Source: Pseudomonadota bacterium
Lineage (GTDB): Bacteria > Pseudomonadota > Alphaproteobacteria > Rhizobiales > Xanthobacteraceae
Length of the DNA stretch: 64,000 nucleotides
Direction: 5' to 3'
Assembly: GCA_023387735.1 (NCBI GenBank)
Contig: JAEWHP010000009.1
Location: forward strand, 43,108-107,107
Positions 7,803 through 20,424 of this stretch are shown piece by piece. The position numbers were made by a program, and so were the translations under genes. Numbering within the stretch: the stretch's first letter is position 1; each line of letters begins with the position of its first letter. The notes below the pieces were generated by a model that saw only the letters and a list, made by a program, of their open reading frames with translations, had not been told where the DNA came from and ran no database searches.

Positions 7803-8909
7803 TCACCGCTTCCACGCCGCCGTCACATCCCCGATCTTCGCCACCTCCGGCTCCCGGATCGCCGATGGCGTCCGCGAGAACCGCGGTGCCGGCGCGGGCT
7901 GCGTCACGCCGTGGCGCTCGACGAACACTTTTCGCGCGGCCATGTGCGGATGCTTGGGCGCCTCCGCCATGGTGAGGATCGGCGCGAAGCAGATGTCGGT
8001 GCCTTCCATGATCTTGCACCAGTCTTCGCGGCTCTTGCTCTTGAACACCCTGGTCAGCTTTTCCTTCAGCGCCGGCCAGGCCTTGCGGTCCATCTGGGCG
8101 TCGAAATCGGCATCCGTCAGGTCGGCGTGCTTGCGCAGCAGCGCGTAGAACTGCGGCTCGATCGAGCCGATCGAAATGAAGTTGCCGCAGGAGCACTCGT
8201 AGACGCCGTAGAAATGCGCGCCGCCGTCGAGGAAATTCTGGTCGCGGCCCTCGGTCCAGCGGCCGCTCGCGCGCATGTCGAAGAACATCGACATCAGCGA
8301 GGCCGCGCCGTCGCACATCGCGGTGTCCACCACCTGGCCCTTGCCCGACTTCGAGGCTTCCAGCATGGCGGCGAGCACGCCGACCACGAGGTAGAGCGCA
8401 CCGCCGCCGAAATCGCCGACGAGGTTGAGCGGCGGCACCGGCTTTTCCTTGGTGCCAATCGCAGCAAGCGCGCCCGTGATCGAGATGTAGTTGATGTCAT
8501 GGCCGGCGGCGTTCGCCAGCGGACCTTCCTGGCCCCAGCCGGTCATGCGGCCATAGACCAGTTTCGGGTTGCGCGCGAGCACGACGTCGGGGCCGAGCCC
8601 GAGACGTTCCATTACGCCCGGACGAAAGCCTTCGATCAGCGCGTCCGCGCCGGCGAGCAGGTCGAGCACCTGCGCGACCGCAGCCTTGTCCTTCAGATCG
8701 AGCTCGATCACCTTGCGGCCGCGCACCGCGACGGCCTTGAGGTTCTTGCCGGCGCCGACGCGGTCGAGCGTGATGACCTCGGCGCCCATGTCGGCGAGCA
8801 GCATGCAGGCGAACGGACCCGGGCCGATGCCGGCGAATTCGACGATGCGGAAACCGGCGAGCGGGCCGGAGGTGCGGGCAGACGATTGGGCGGCTGGTTT
8901 GTCGAGCAC
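7803..8909 (-). CDS. CaiB/BaiF CoA-transferase family protein (alpha-methylacyl-CoA racemase-like)
   Basis: A 368-residue class III CoA-transferase-fold protein. The N-terminal FRIVEFAGIGPGPFACMLLADMGAEV is the CoA-binding signature of the family. The AGHDINYISITGAL segment matches alpha-methylacyl-CoA racemase (AMACR), where the His of GHD and a later Asp do the proton transfer. A racemase acting on 2-methylacyl-CoA is more likely than a transferase, though CoA transfer is not excluded. It sits between hpd and the molybdenum hydroxylase genes, 160 bases from the latter, and is transcribed in the same direction as them. Confidence 0.88.
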   Translation of the reverse strand: MLDKPAAQSSARTSGPLAGFRIVEFAGIGPGPFACMLLADMGAEVITLDRVGAGKNLKAVAVRGRKVIELDLKDKAAVAQVLDLLAGADALIEGFRPGVMERLGLGPDVVLARNPKLVYGRMTGWGQEGPLANAAGHDINYISITGALAAIGTKEKPVPPLNLVGDFGGGALYLVVGVLAAMLEASKSGKGQVVDTAMCDGAASLMSMFFDMRASGRWTEGRDQNFLDGGAHFYGVYECSCGNFISIGSIEPQFYALLRKHADLTDADFDAQMDRKAWPALKEKLTRVFKSKSREDWCKIMEGTDICFAPILTMAEAPKHPHMAARKVFVERHGVTQPAPAPRFSRTPSAIREPEVAKIGDVTAAWKR

Positions 8910-9070
8910 TTGTTTTCTCTCCCAGAGGAAGTGTCTTAATTAGTTGATTAGCTAAATTGTCCCGCCGAAGCGAGAGTGTTGCAAGCTTCTTTTCCCGAGA
9001 ATCGGACCAAAATGCGAAAGCGGCGCGCATGGCTGCGCGCCGCTCGTGTCATAGTTGCGTTTAGGCGTTA

Positions 9071-9871
9071 TCAGCCGGCAGCAGTGACCGCGCGCTGCGC
9101 CATCACCTTCACAAGATTGGCGCGGTAGTCCGATGTTCCGTGAATGTCGCTCATCAGCCCGTCGGCAGAAATCTTGACGCTGTCGAGCGCACCTGGCGAC
9201 CAGTTCGCTTTCAGTGCCGACTCGATCGCTGGTACCCGCATGACGCCGTTTTGCGACGCGCCAGTCGCCGCGACGCGAACGTCACCTGATTTGGTCTTGG
9301 TCACGAACACACCGGTCAGCGCGAAGCGCGAGGCAGGATGCCGCATCTTCGCGTAGCCCGCCTTGGCCGGGATCGGGAACGACACGGCGGTGATGATCTC
9401 GCCGTCATCGAGCGCTGTTGAGAACAGGCCCTTGAAGAAATCATCCGCCGATATCGAGCGCTTGTTGGTCTTTACGGTCGCGCCAAGTGAAACCAGCGCC
9501 GCGGGAAAATCCGCGGCCGGGTCGTTGTTGGCGATCGAACCGCCGATGGTGCCGCGATGGCGCACGGCGGGGTCGCCGAGCACGGACGTAAGGTAGGCGA
9601 TCGCGGGGATCGACTTCTTCACATCGGCGCTTTGCATGATGTCGAAATAGGTCGTCGCCGCCTTGATGGTGAGTGTGTCACCCGAGGCCTCGATGCCGAC
9701 CAGTTCCTTGATCTTGCCGAGATCGATGACATCGGATGGCGCTGCCAGCCGCTGCTTCATCACGGGGATCAGCGTGTGGCCGCCGGCGAGATATTTCGCG
9801 TCCGAACCCTTGGCGAACGCCGCCGCGGCTTCGTCGACCGAGGAGGGGCGGTGATAGGTTGTCTGATACAT
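9071..9871 (-). CDS. Molybdenum hydroxylase FAD-binding (medium) subunit, CoxM-like
   Basis: A 266-residue flavoprotein of the CO dehydrogenase / xanthine dehydrogenase subunit M family. It begins MYQTTYHRPSSVDEAA and has the FAD-binding motif AGGHTLIP near residue 32 and the second FAD motif TIGGSIANNDPAADFP near residue 110. The start follows GGGAGAAG. It carries electrons from the 2Fe-2S subunit to the acceptor. It is the third gene after the small (12441-12926) and large (10015-12354) subunits, separated from the large subunit by 143 bases holding a palindromic repeat. The substrate is unknown. Confidence 0.92.
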   Translation of the reverse strand: MYQTTYHRPSSVDEAAAAFAKGSDAKYLAGGHTLIPVMKQRLAAPSDVIDLGKIKELVGIEASGDTLTIKAATTYFDIMQSADVKKSIPAIAYLTSVLGDPAVRHRGTIGGSIANNDPAADFPAALVSLGATVKTNKRSISADDFFKGLFSTALDDGEIITAVSFPIPAKAGYAKMRHPASRFALTGVFVTKTKSGDVRVAATGASQNGVMRVPAIESALKANWSPGALDSVKISADGLMSDIHGTSDYRANLVKVMAQRAVTAAG

Positions 9872-9909
9872 GGAACTTCTCCCTGAAATTTTGCCTTTGT
9901 TCCCCTCGG

Positions 9910-10010
9910 TTATTCCGGGATGCGCGCCTCGCGCGCGGACCCGGAATCTCGAGGAGTTAGCCGCAATCTGGATTCCGGGTTCGACGCTTCGCGTCGCCCC
10001 GGAATGACGA
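9910..10010. repeat. Palindromic repeat, GTCATTCCGGGGCG family, copy 3
   Basis: Begins TTATTCCGGGATGCGCGCC and ends CGTCGCCCCGGAATGACG, the same family as copies at 5326 and 7710. It lies inside the hydroxylase operon between large and medium subunit genes and could tune their relative expression. Confidence 0.75.
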
Positions 10011-10014
10011 GGGG

Positions 10015-12354
<2,340 letters not shown>

Positions 12355-12440
12355 GTCCTGTCCTCCCGACCGGATTTATTGTTTTCCGCCATTTCGGTTC
12401 GAAACGCGGTCTTGAACTCGGAAATATTGGCCCGCGGCTT

Positions 12441-12926
<486 letters not shown>

Positions 12927-13357
12927 GCGTGGTACCTCCCCGATGTTTTGTAATTATTCCAATTAGAAACAGCGGCGCGGGAACTTGCAACTAGGATTTT
13001 GGTCGGCCGGGTCATTGTGATGCCATCAAGGGGAAGGGTGCGAGCAAACTGCGAGGCGAATCTTTCACCCTCCCCTGGAGGGGGAGGGTCGACGCGAAGC
13101 GGCGGGGTGGGGTGACGGCCTCTCCGCATTGAAAGTGCCCGAGTGGAGAGATCACCCCACCCCGTCTCGCATTTCGCTTCGCTCATGCGAGCCGACCCTC
13201 CCCCTCCAGGGGAGGGTAAGAAAGACGTCGGGCAGCCTGCCTTGCTGCTTTTGCCCGGATTTACGTCCCCTTATCCATTCTGCCTTAGTTTTGCGCACTG
13301 CGTCGGGAGGTGGGGCCTCCCGGCGCGTGGTTTTCAGAATGAAAACGGGGGGATGAC
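12927..13357. other. Divergent intergenic region with a palindromic repeat
   Basis: This 431-base gap separates the CoxS-like gene from the chemoreceptor. I see the palindromic repeat at 13067-13217 and no credible gene; short open frames here run through the repeat. Confidence 0.6.
13067..13217. repeat. Long inverted repeat with 25-base arms
   Basis: The left arm at 13067-13091 (ACCCTCCCCTGGAGGGGGAG...) is the reverse complement of the right arm at 13193-13217. The inner part has the second inverted pair GGGGTGGGGTGA / TCACCCCACCCC. Architecture is like the repeat at 3887-4032 but the sequence differs. Confidence 0.85.
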
Positions 13358-15394
13358 GTGCGATTCCAGAAGCGTAGCGGCTCGTCTTTCAGGCTTCCGA
13401 CCCTGCGATTTCGCTCCAAGATCATGCTCGGCTTTACGGTCGTGCTGGCGATCTCGGCCGGCAGCATGGGCTTTGCCTATCTCGGCTTCGAGCGGGTTTC
13501 CGCCGTCGTCGATGCCTACCGCAAGAGCGTGCACGAAGCCGACCTGGCGCGCGACATCGATCGGGAGCTGATCTCCTACCGCGCGCTCGCCCGCTATTTC
13601 GTCGCGACCGGCAAGGAAGAGGACGGCAAGGCCGCGCTGGCGGCGGAGGCCGCGCTGCAGAACGCCATCGTCGCCTCGATGAAGGGCACCACCGACAAGG
13701 CGCGTCTCGAGCAGATCGCCAAGCTGGAGCGGGAATTCCGCACCTTCACCAAGATCTTCGCCGACATCCTCAAGACCAAGGACGACAGCGCGCGGATCGC
13801 GCAGAACCAGCTGGCGCGCAACGGCAATTCGCTGCGCTACAAGCTCGACGACCTCCCGAGCAACGCCGATGAGGAGGAGTTGCAGGTGATCACGCTCGGC
13901 GCCAAGAAGGTGACCGAGCAGTTCCAGGCGGTTACCGCGCTCGCCAATACGTTCGTGGTCAATGCCGACCAGTCGGTCGCCAACAGCGCGCTGGCGCGGC
14001 TGAAATTCGTCGAGAACGCGCTGAAGGCGATCTCGACCACCAACGCGAAAATCCTCGACGGCATCAAGGAAGTCTCGGGGATGCTGGAGGAATACCGCCG
14101 GTCGCTCGCCATGCTGATCGGCAATACCAAGGAAATCGAGGGCCTGATCCAGGAGATGACGGAGACGGCGGCCGAGATCAACAAGGCCTCGGCCGCGATG
14201 AAGACGGATCTCGTGGCCGATCAGAGCCGGCTGGATGCCGAGTCGGACGCGGCCATCGCCGAGACCGAACGGCTGATCGTGATGCTGGCGGCCGGCGGCT
14301 TCCTGCTCGGCTGCATCTGGGCGTTCTTCCTCGGCAAGGGCATCTCCCGGCCGATGACCCGGATGTGCGCCGCGATGCGGGAATTGGCCGGCGGCAATTT
14401 CGATGTCGTGCTGCCCGGCCTTGGCCGCAGGGACGAGATCGGCGAGATGGCAGGCGCGGTCGAGGAATTCAAGGTGCAGGCCGTCGCCCGCGCCGAGCGC
14501 GACGCCGCTTCGCAGGAGGCGCAGAACAAGGCGGCGAGTGCGGCGCGCCGCGCCGAATTGATCCGGTTTGCAGATGATTTCGAGGCGGCAGTTGGCGCCA
14601 TCGTTTCCAACGTTTCATCGTCCGCCGTGCAGCTCGAAGCCGCGGCCGGTACGCTGACACGGACCGCGGAGACCACCCAGAACCTGTCGAACCAGGTCGC
14701 CGGTGCTTCGGAGGAAGCCTCCAGCAACATGCAGTCGGTGGCGTCGGCGACCGAGGAATTGTCGGCGTCCGTCGACGAGATCGGCCGCCGCGTCAAGGAA
14801 TCGAGCCAGATCGCGGATGCCGCCGTTCGCCAGGCCGAGCAGACCGACGGCCGCATCGGCAAGCTGTCGCGCGCCGCGCAGGAGATCGGCGACGTCGTCA
14901 AGCTGATCACCGCGATCGCCGAGCAGACCAATCTGCTGGCGCTCAACGCCACCATCGAGGCGGCCCGCGCCGGCGATGCCGGCCGCGGCTTCGCCGTCGT
15001 TGCGTCCGAGGTCAAGTCGCTCGCCAGCCAGACCGCGAAGGCGACCGACGAAATCTCCAATCACATCTCGGGCATGCAGGGCGCGACGCAGGAGTCGGTC
15101 GCCGCCATCAAGGAGATCGGCGGAACGATTGGCAAGATCTCCGACATCGCCTCGACGATTGCGAGCGCCGTCGAGCAGCAGAGCTCGGCGACGCAGGAGA
15201 TCGCCCGCAGCGTCCAGAACGTCGCGCAGGGCACGCAGGAAGCCGCCACCAACGTCATGCAGGTCAACCGCGGCGCCACCGAAACCGGCTCGGCCTCGGA
15301 AGAGGTGCTGAACTCGGCGCGCAGCCTGTCCAGCGAGAGCACGCGTTTGCGTGAAGAGCTCGATCGCTTCATGGCGAATATCCGGGCGGCGTGA
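13358..15394 (+). CDS. Methyl-accepting chemotaxis protein
   Basis: A 678-residue transmembrane chemoreceptor with a GTG start preceded by a G-rich site. TM1 spans about residues 21-44 and TM2 about 307-330. Between them lies a helical periplasmic sensor of about 260 residues, of the HBM/helical-bundle size class. A HAMP segment (GKGISRPMTRMCAAMRELA) follows TM2. The conserved hairpin tip is in AIAEQTNLLALNATIEAARA. There is no C-terminal CheR-docking pentapeptide. It signals to CheA/CheW; the ligand is unknown. It stands alone, without che genes in the window. Confidence 0.95.
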   Translation: MRFQKRSGSSFRLPTLRFRSKIMLGFTVVLAISAGSMGFAYLGFERVSAVVDAYRKSVHEADLARDIDRELISYRALARYFVATGKEEDGKAALAAEAALQNAIVASMKGTTDKARLEQIAKLEREFRTFTKIFADILKTKDDSARIAQNQLARNGNSLRYKLDDLPSNADEEELQVITLGAKKVTEQFQAVTALANTFVVNADQSVANSALARLKFVENALKAISTTNAKILDGIKEVSGMLEEYRRSLAMLIGNTKEIEGLIQEMTETAAEINKASAAMKTDLVADQSRLDAESDAAIAETERLIVMLAAGGFLLGCIWAFFLGKGISRPMTRMCAAMRELAGGNFDVVLPGLGRRDEIGEMAGAVEEFKVQAVARAERDAASQEAQNKAASAARRAELIRFADDFEAAVGAIVSNVSSSAVQLEAAAGTLTRTAETTQNLSNQVAGASEEASSNMQSVASATEELSASVDEIGRRVKESSQIADAAVRQAEQTDGRIGKLSRAAQEIGDVVKLITAIAEQTNLLALNATIEAARAGDAGRGFAVVASEVKSLASQTAKATDEISNHISGMQGATQESVAAIKEIGGTIGKISDIASTIASAVEQQSSATQEIARSVQNVAQGTQEAATNVMQVNRGATETGSASEEVLNSARSLSSESTRLREELDRFMANIRAA

Positions 15395-15439
15395 GGGTGA
15401 TCGGTTCGCGTTAGCAAGACTGCGCGCCACCAACACGGT

Positions 15440-15540
15440 GTCATCATCCGCGAAGGCGGATGATCCAGTATTCCAGAGAGGGCAGCGATCAATCGAGAGG
15501 CCGCGGCGTACTGGATCCCCCGCCTTCGCGGGGGGACGAC
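15440..15540. repeat. Palindromic repeat, TCATCATCCGCGAAGGCGGATGA type
   Basis: The left part has GTCATCATCCGCGAAGGCGGATGATCC and the right part GGATCCCCCGCCTTCGCGGGGGGACGAC. GATCCAGTATTCC near the left pairs with GTACTGGATC on the right. It is a third intergenic repeat family, placed after the chemoreceptor stop. Confidence 0.75.
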
Positions 15541-15681
15541 ATCGCCGTGCGCCCAAAAACCCTCAGGAACCCCTATCCCCCGAGCGCGTTATCTCTGCGG
15601 CGGGCATCATGTTTGCCGCAATTCATCGAAATAACCCTGGGGCCTGGGGCGTTCCGGGGCGTTTCTCATTGGTCCAATGCG

Positions 15682-17178
15682 ATGGATGTAAAAGCGATAC
15701 GGCGTGATGCGGTGGATAAGGATGCCTCTGTTGCGGCGCTGAATAAAGATAACGATCGCCTCATCGAGACCAGCATCCCGGCGCGGCTCGATCGGCTGCG
15801 CTGGGGCGGCTTTCACACCCGTGTCGTGTTTGCGCTCGGCGTCACCTGGATCCTCGACGGGCTGGAAGTCACGCTCGCGGGCGCGCTGTCGGGGGCGCTG
15901 AAGGAAAGCCCGACGCTGCAGTTTTCGAATTTCGACGTTGGCCTGGCCAACAGCGCCTATCTCGCCGGCGCGGTGATCGGCGCGCTCGGCTTCGGCTGGC
16001 TCACCGACCGGATCGGGCGCAAGAAACTGTTCTTCATCACGCTCGCGCTCTATCTGGCAGCGACGGCTGCGACGGCGCTGTCCTGGAGCCTGGCGAGCTA
16101 CGCGCTGTTTCGCTTTCTCACGGGTGCCGGCATCGGCGGCGAATATACCGCGATCAATTCCACGATTCAGGAACTGGTGCCGGCGCGTTATCGCGGCTGG
16201 ACTGATCTGGTGATCAACGGCAGTTTCTGGCTCGGCGCCGCGATGGGTGCCGTCGCCGCGATTGTGCTGCTCGATCCCAAACTGTTTGCAGCCGATCACG
16301 GCTGGCGGCTGGCCTATCTGATCGGCGCGGGCCTCGGCCTGATCGTGTTCGTGATGCGGATGTGGATTCCGGAAAGCCCGCGCTGGCTGATGATCCACGG
16401 CCGCCCCGATCAGGCGCACGCCATCGTCGACGACATCGAGAAGGGCGCAACGCTGCACCCGGACCACCGCGCGGACGAAACGCTGCCGAAGGTCAGGCTG
16501 CAGATGCGCAGCCACACGCCGCTCGGCGAGGTGGCGCATACCCTGTTCACGAAATACCGGACCCGATCGCTGGTGGGCCTCGTGCTGATGGGCTCGCAGG
16601 CGTTCTTCTACAACGCGATCTTCTTCACCTTCGCGCTGGTGCTGACCGACTTCTTCGGCATCCCGGCAAACAATGTCGGCTGGTACATCCTGCCGTTCGC
16701 GGCGGGAAATTTCCTCGGGCCGCTTTTGCTCGGCCGCCTGTTCGATACGCTGGGCCGCCGCACCATGATCACGGTGACCTATGGCGTGTCGGGCGTGCTG
16801 CTGGCGCTCTCGGGTTATTTGTTCTCGATCGGCGTGCTCACCGCGCAGACCCAGACGATCGCATGGATGGTGATCTTCTTCTTCGCCTCGCCGGCGGCGA
16901 GTGCGGCCTATCTTACCGTCAGCGAGACGTTTCCGCTGGAGGTCCGCGCACTGGCGATTGCGCTGTTCTACGCGATCGGTACCGGGATCGGCGGCGTGGC
17001 GGGGCCGGCGCTGTTCGGCGCGCTGATCGACACCGGATCGCGCAACAGCCTTTTCGCCGGCTATTTGTTCGGGTCGGCCTTGATGATCGTGGCCGCATGG
17101 GTCGCGTGGCGCTACGCCGTCGCCGCCGAGCGAAAATCGCTCGAAACAGTTGCGCGTCCGCTGGCATTTGTGGAGTAG
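15682..17178 (+). CDS. MFS transporter
   Basis: A 498-residue major facilitator with about 12 membrane segments. The loop 2-3 motif GWLTDRIGRKKLF and the loop 8-9 copy GRLFDTLGRRTM are both present, along with the GAGIGGEYTAINSTIQELVPARYRG sugar/acid-porter-type region at TM4-5. The start at MDVKAIRRD is chosen because the upstream frame runs through the palindromic repeat. The gap to otsB is six bases, so it is probably co-transcribed with otsB. The substrate is unknown; sugar or organic acid transport is likely from the family. Confidence 0.88.
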   Translation: MDVKAIRRDAVDKDASVAALNKDNDRLIETSIPARLDRLRWGGFHTRVVFALGVTWILDGLEVTLAGALSGALKESPTLQFSNFDVGLANSAYLAGAVIGALGFGWLTDRIGRKKLFFITLALYLAATAATALSWSLASYALFRFLTGAGIGGEYTAINSTIQELVPARYRGWTDLVINGSFWLGAAMGAVAAIVLLDPKLFAADHGWRLAYLIGAGLGLIVFVMRMWIPESPRWLMIHGRPDQAHAIVDDIEKGATLHPDHRADETLPKVRLQMRSHTPLGEVAHTLFTKYRTRSLVGLVLMGSQAFFYNAIFFTFALVLTDFFGIPANNVGWYILPFAAGNFLGPLLLGRLFDTLGRRTMITVTYGVSGVLLALSGYLFSIGVLTAQTQTIAWMVIFFFASPAASAAYLTVSETFPLEVRALAIALFYAIGTGIGGVAGPALFGALIDTGSRNSLFAGYLFGSALMIVAAWVAWRYAVAAERKSLETVARPLAFVE

Positions 17179-17184
17179 GATGAG

Positions 17185-18021
17185 ATGAACCAGGATCTGG
17201 CCGAAGTGGCAATCGAAGACGATATCCCCGATGATTACGAGACTGCGCCGGAAACCGTGCCGGTGCCGCGCTCGCTGGTGCCGCATCTGCGCGACACCGC
17301 CATCCTGCTCGACATCGACGGCACGCTGCTCGACCTGATGCCGACGCCGCGCGAGGTCTGGGTGCCGCCTGGGCTTTCGATGACGCTCAATCGCCTGGTC
17401 GAAAAAACCGGTGGCGCGCTGGCGCTGGTCAGCGGTCGTTCGCTCAACGATATCGATCTGATTTTCGCGCCTGATGTGTTTCCGGCCGTCGGCGGCCACG
17501 GTGCTGAAATGCGGATCGAACTGGACAGCGATTCCGTGGCCGCGCACGCGCCGCCGATGGACAAGGAATTGAAGCGGCGTCTCGCGGCGATTGCGAAGTT
17601 GAGCCCGGGAATACTGCTTGAAGACAAGGGCTATTCGCTCGCGCTGCATTATCGCCTCGCGCCGCAAGCGGAAAAGGCGATCTACGAAGCGGTGTCGCTG
17701 ATCAGGGCCGATCTGCCGAACGCGCCCATTGAAGTGCTGCCGGGAAAATACGTCTGCGAGATCAAGCATTCCGGCTTCACCAAGGCGAGCGGCGTGCTCG
17801 AACTGATGACGCGCGAGCCTTTCAAGGGCCGCCGCCCGCTCTTCATCGGCGACGACGTCACCGACGAGACCGTGTTTGCAATCATGCCGGACTTCGATGG
17901 CCTCGCATTCTCGGTCGGCCGTCGTGCGACGGGCGTGTCGGGTCACTTCGACGCGCCGAGCGACGTCAGGGAATTCCTTACACACCTGCTTGATGACGAA
18001 AGCGTCGCTAGTCGGCCATAA
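17185..18021 (+). CDS. otsB: Trehalose-6-phosphate phosphatase
   Basis: A 278-residue HAD-superfamily phosphatase that releases trehalose from trehalose 6-phosphate. HAD motif I is LLDIDGTLLDL near residue 42. The later motifs are SGRS (motif II region), KYVCEIKHSGFTKAS with the conserved Lys, and FIGDDVTDE (motif IV). The first 30 residues are an acidic extension. It is followed by otsA, so the pair covers both steps from UDP-glucose plus glucose 6-phosphate to trehalose, an osmolyte and desiccation protectant in soil bacteria. Confidence 0.95.
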   Translation: MNQDLAEVAIEDDIPDDYETAPETVPVPRSLVPHLRDTAILLDIDGTLLDLMPTPREVWVPPGLSMTLNRLVEKTGGALALVSGRSLNDIDLIFAPDVFPAVGGHGAEMRIELDSDSVAAHAPPMDKELKRRLAAIAKLSPGILLEDKGYSLALHYRLAPQAEKAIYEAVSLIRADLPNAPIEVLPGKYVCEIKHSGFTKASGVLELMTREPFKGRRPLFIGDDVTDETVFAIMPDFDGLAFSVGRRATGVSGHFDAPSDVREFLTHLLDDESVASRP

Positions 18022-18215
18022 TGTCTCGGGTCCCGTCGGGATTCGGACACAGATTTTCTTGAGTGCTGCCGAGGTTCGCGATGAATTTTATTTTTCGTGA
18101 GTTCCGGTGAGTTCCTCCACGCCTCAGCCCGAATTTGGTTTCAATTCGTTGAAAGGGTGATGAGGAACCATATTGATGAATGGCTGTTAACACGCGCACC
18201 AACAGGAGGGGACTT

Positions 18216-19685
18216 GTGAACCTCGTCGTCGTCTCTAACCGCGTTTCGCGTGGAAAACCGAACGAACCCATGACGGGGGGACTGGCAGCCGCGCTGCTGC
18301 CGATCGTGGAAAAGTCAGGCGCGATCTGGGTCGGTTCCAGCGGAAGGGTCCGCGACGGGAACCAGAAGGAACCTTTCGCTGAGATCGAAGCCCTGGGAAC
18401 CGGCGCGCTGGCGATGCTCGATCTGCCGGCGGCGCATTACGGCGGCTATTACGAAGGGTTCGCAAATTCGGCGCTGTGGCCGGCGCTGCATTCGCGCCCC
18501 GACCTGATCCGCGCGTCGCAGGAAGACTATGCCAGCTATCGGGAAGTAAACGCCTTCATGGCGCGCGCGCTGCTGCGCTTCCAGAAGCCGGAGTCCGCGT
18601 TCTGGATCCAGGACTATCATTTCCTCGCGCTCGGCGCGGAGTTGCGCACGCTCGGCGTAACGCAGCCGATCGGCTTCTTCCTGCATACGCCGTGGGCCAC
18701 GCCTTCCGTGATGGGCGGCGTGCCGAACCATCGCGAACTGATCGAAGCGATGCTGGCCTATGACCTGATCGGTTTCCAGACCGAGGAGGATTGCGAGAAT
18801 TTCCTGTCGTATGCGGAGTCCGAACTCGGGCTCGTCGTGCGGGACGGCGTCGTCCGTTCGCGCCATGGCCGGACCCGTGCTGCGGCATTCCCGATCGGCA
18901 TCGATCCCCAGCAGTTCGCCAGGCTCGCGGCCAAGGCGGCGACCCATCCGGATGTCTCCCGGCTGCGGCGCAGCCTGCACGGCGAGAAGCTCGCGATCGG
19001 CGTCGACCGGCTGGATTATTCCAAGGGCCTCATCAACCGCATCAAGGCATTCGACCGGATGTGGGCCCTGTATCCGTCAATGGCGCGTTCGGTCTCGCTG
19101 CTGCAGATCGCAACGCCGTCGCGCGGCGCGATCGAGGCCTACGGCAACCTGCAGAGCGATGTCGCCAAGCTCGTCAGCGACGTCAACGGCCTTCACGGCG
19201 AGGTCGACTGGACGCCGATCCGCTATCTCAACAAGGGCTACAGCCAGGCCGTGCTTGCGGGCCTCTATCGCACCGCGCAGGTCGGCGTCGTGACGCCGCT
19301 GCAGGACGGCATGAACCTGGTCGCCAAGGAATATGTCGCCGCCCAGAACCCGGTCGATCCCGGCGTGCTGGTGCTGTCGAAATTCGCCGGCGCCGCCAAG
19401 GAGCTCGACACTGCCCTGATCGTCAACCCGCACGACATCGACGGCATGGCCCGCACCATCGCCACCGCTTTGTCGATGCCGCTGACGGAGCGCCGGATGC
19501 GCTGGGAAGCGATGATGGCGAAGCTGCGCAAGGGCACCATCCAGCAATGGTTCGCCGACTTCACCGACGCGCTGTGGGACAGCCGCGTCGACCGCATCGA
19601 CACCTGTCCCTCGGAAGACGTCATCGCCGACCCGCTCGCCGTGCGGCAGCTCCGCCCCGTCACCAACGGCGCGCGGTTTCATTAA
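18216..19685 (+). CDS. otsA: Trehalose-6-phosphate synthase
   Basis: A 489-residue GT20 glycosyltransferase joining UDP-glucose and glucose 6-phosphate. The N-terminal NLVVVSNRVSRG is the conserved start of OtsA. GGLAAAL, WIQDYH, GFFLHTPWA and GVDRLDYSKGL follow in family order, and TPLQDGMNLVAKE is the nucleotide-binding part. The GTG at 18216 is preferred: it has AGGAGGGG six bases upstream, while the ATG at 18180 has none. It is separated from otsB by 194 bases, so it may have its own promoter. Confidence 0.96.
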   Translation: MNLVVVSNRVSRGKPNEPMTGGLAAALLPIVEKSGAIWVGSSGRVRDGNQKEPFAEIEALGTGALAMLDLPAAHYGGYYEGFANSALWPALHSRPDLIRASQEDYASYREVNAFMARALLRFQKPESAFWIQDYHFLALGAELRTLGVTQPIGFFLHTPWATPSVMGGVPNHRELIEAMLAYDLIGFQTEEDCENFLSYAESELGLVVRDGVVRSRHGRTRAAAFPIGIDPQQFARLAAKAATHPDVSRLRRSLHGEKLAIGVDRLDYSKGLINRIKAFDRMWALYPSMARSVSLLQIATPSRGAIEAYGNLQSDVAKLVSDVNGLHGEVDWTPIRYLNKGYSQAVLAGLYRTAQVGVVTPLQDGMNLVAKEYVAAQNPVDPGVLVLSKFAGAAKELDTALIVNPHDIDGMARTIATALSMPLTERRMRWEAMMAKLRKGTIQQWFADFTDALWDSRVDRIDTCPSEDVIADPLAVRQLRPVTNGARFH

Positions 19686-19701
19686 GGCCTGTGCCCTTCA
19701 C

Positions 19702-19748
19702 CTCTCCCGCTCGCGGGAGAGATCGGATCGCATCACCGATGCGATCCG
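19702..19748 (+). terminator. Two adjacent hairpins after otsA
   Basis: CTCTCCCGC-TC-GCGGGAGAG (19702-19721) and CGGATCGCATC-ACC-GATGCGATCCG (19724-19748) are both perfect stems. There is no T-run, so this may be another repeat-type element that ends or stabilises the otsA transcript rather than a classical terminator. Confidence 0.55.
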
Positions 19749-19834
19749 GGTGAGGGCTCTCTCCGCACGAACGGTCCGCCTCGCGAAGACACCCCAACAG
19801 CCAGAGGCGGTCGGTCTCGCCTCGGCCATCACCC

Positions 19835-20182
19835 TCAAAAACAATACGCCACGCCATCCAGGATCGGACACCGCGCCTTGTTCGGCGCGCTCGGATTATC
19901 CATCGGCACGTACCCACCCTTGCCGTTGCCGGCGAACACGCCGGGGCCGATCACAACCGACGACTTGTTGCCGATGATCACGCTCGGGTGCGGCGACGCC
20001 AGCCGCGACTGCGAGCCGTCCGCCCACACGATGGCGTCGCCCGTATGGATGCCGCGCCGGCCGTCGTCGCAGGTGACGTCGTTACCCTGCTTGGTGCAGG
20101 CCTGCGCCATCGCCGGGCCGGCCGCACTGCCGGCAAACGCCGCCAGCAAGGTGGCTACCAAAAGCGCCCGCGTAATCGTCAT
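19835..20182 (-). CDS. Small secreted protein of unknown function
   Basis: A 115-residue protein with a clear Sec signal peptide (MTITRALLVATLLAAFAGSA, cleavage near AMAQA). The mature part of about 87 residues has four cysteines, likely two disulfides, and a Gly/Asp-rich sequence (GIHTGDAIVWADGSQSRL). The start at the signal peptide Met is chosen because the longer frame lacks a ribosome site. I do not recognise the family. It lies between otsA and tRNA-Ser and is convergent with otsA. Confidence 0.75.
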   Translation of the reverse strand: MTITRALLVATLLAAFAGSAAGPAMAQACTKQGNDVTCDDGRRGIHTGDAIVWADGSQSRLASPHPSVIIGNKSSVVIGPGVFAGNGKGGYVPMDNPSAPNKARCPILDGVAYCF

Positions 20183-20424
20183 TGCCGTCCTCCGCCCGTG
20201 ATTCGCACCGGGCAGCCCCTCGGCCCACCCCCGCCTCGTCGTGAAGCCGCCGCCGAGGTCGTCGGCACCGCCCGGATTCCGGTTCCAAACCACCAGCCGA
20301 AGGTGTCCCCACGATGGCGGCAGTGCCGGATTCCCAAATAAATTCAACGAATTGGGGAAATTTCGCCCGCCGCGCCCGGGCCTCCCTTGCAAAATCACTC
20401 CTGCCCCTTCAAGAAAGCGCCTCC

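Noticed and set aside
7785..8939. A 384-codon plus-strand frame over the CoA-transferase gene
   Set aside because: Antisense mirror of a convincing gene; no family pattern.
15607..17985. A 792-codon open frame on the minus strand across the MFS and otsB genes
   Set aside because: It is antisense to clearly coding genes and is rich in Arg, His and Gly with no domain; long antisense frames are common at this G+C content.
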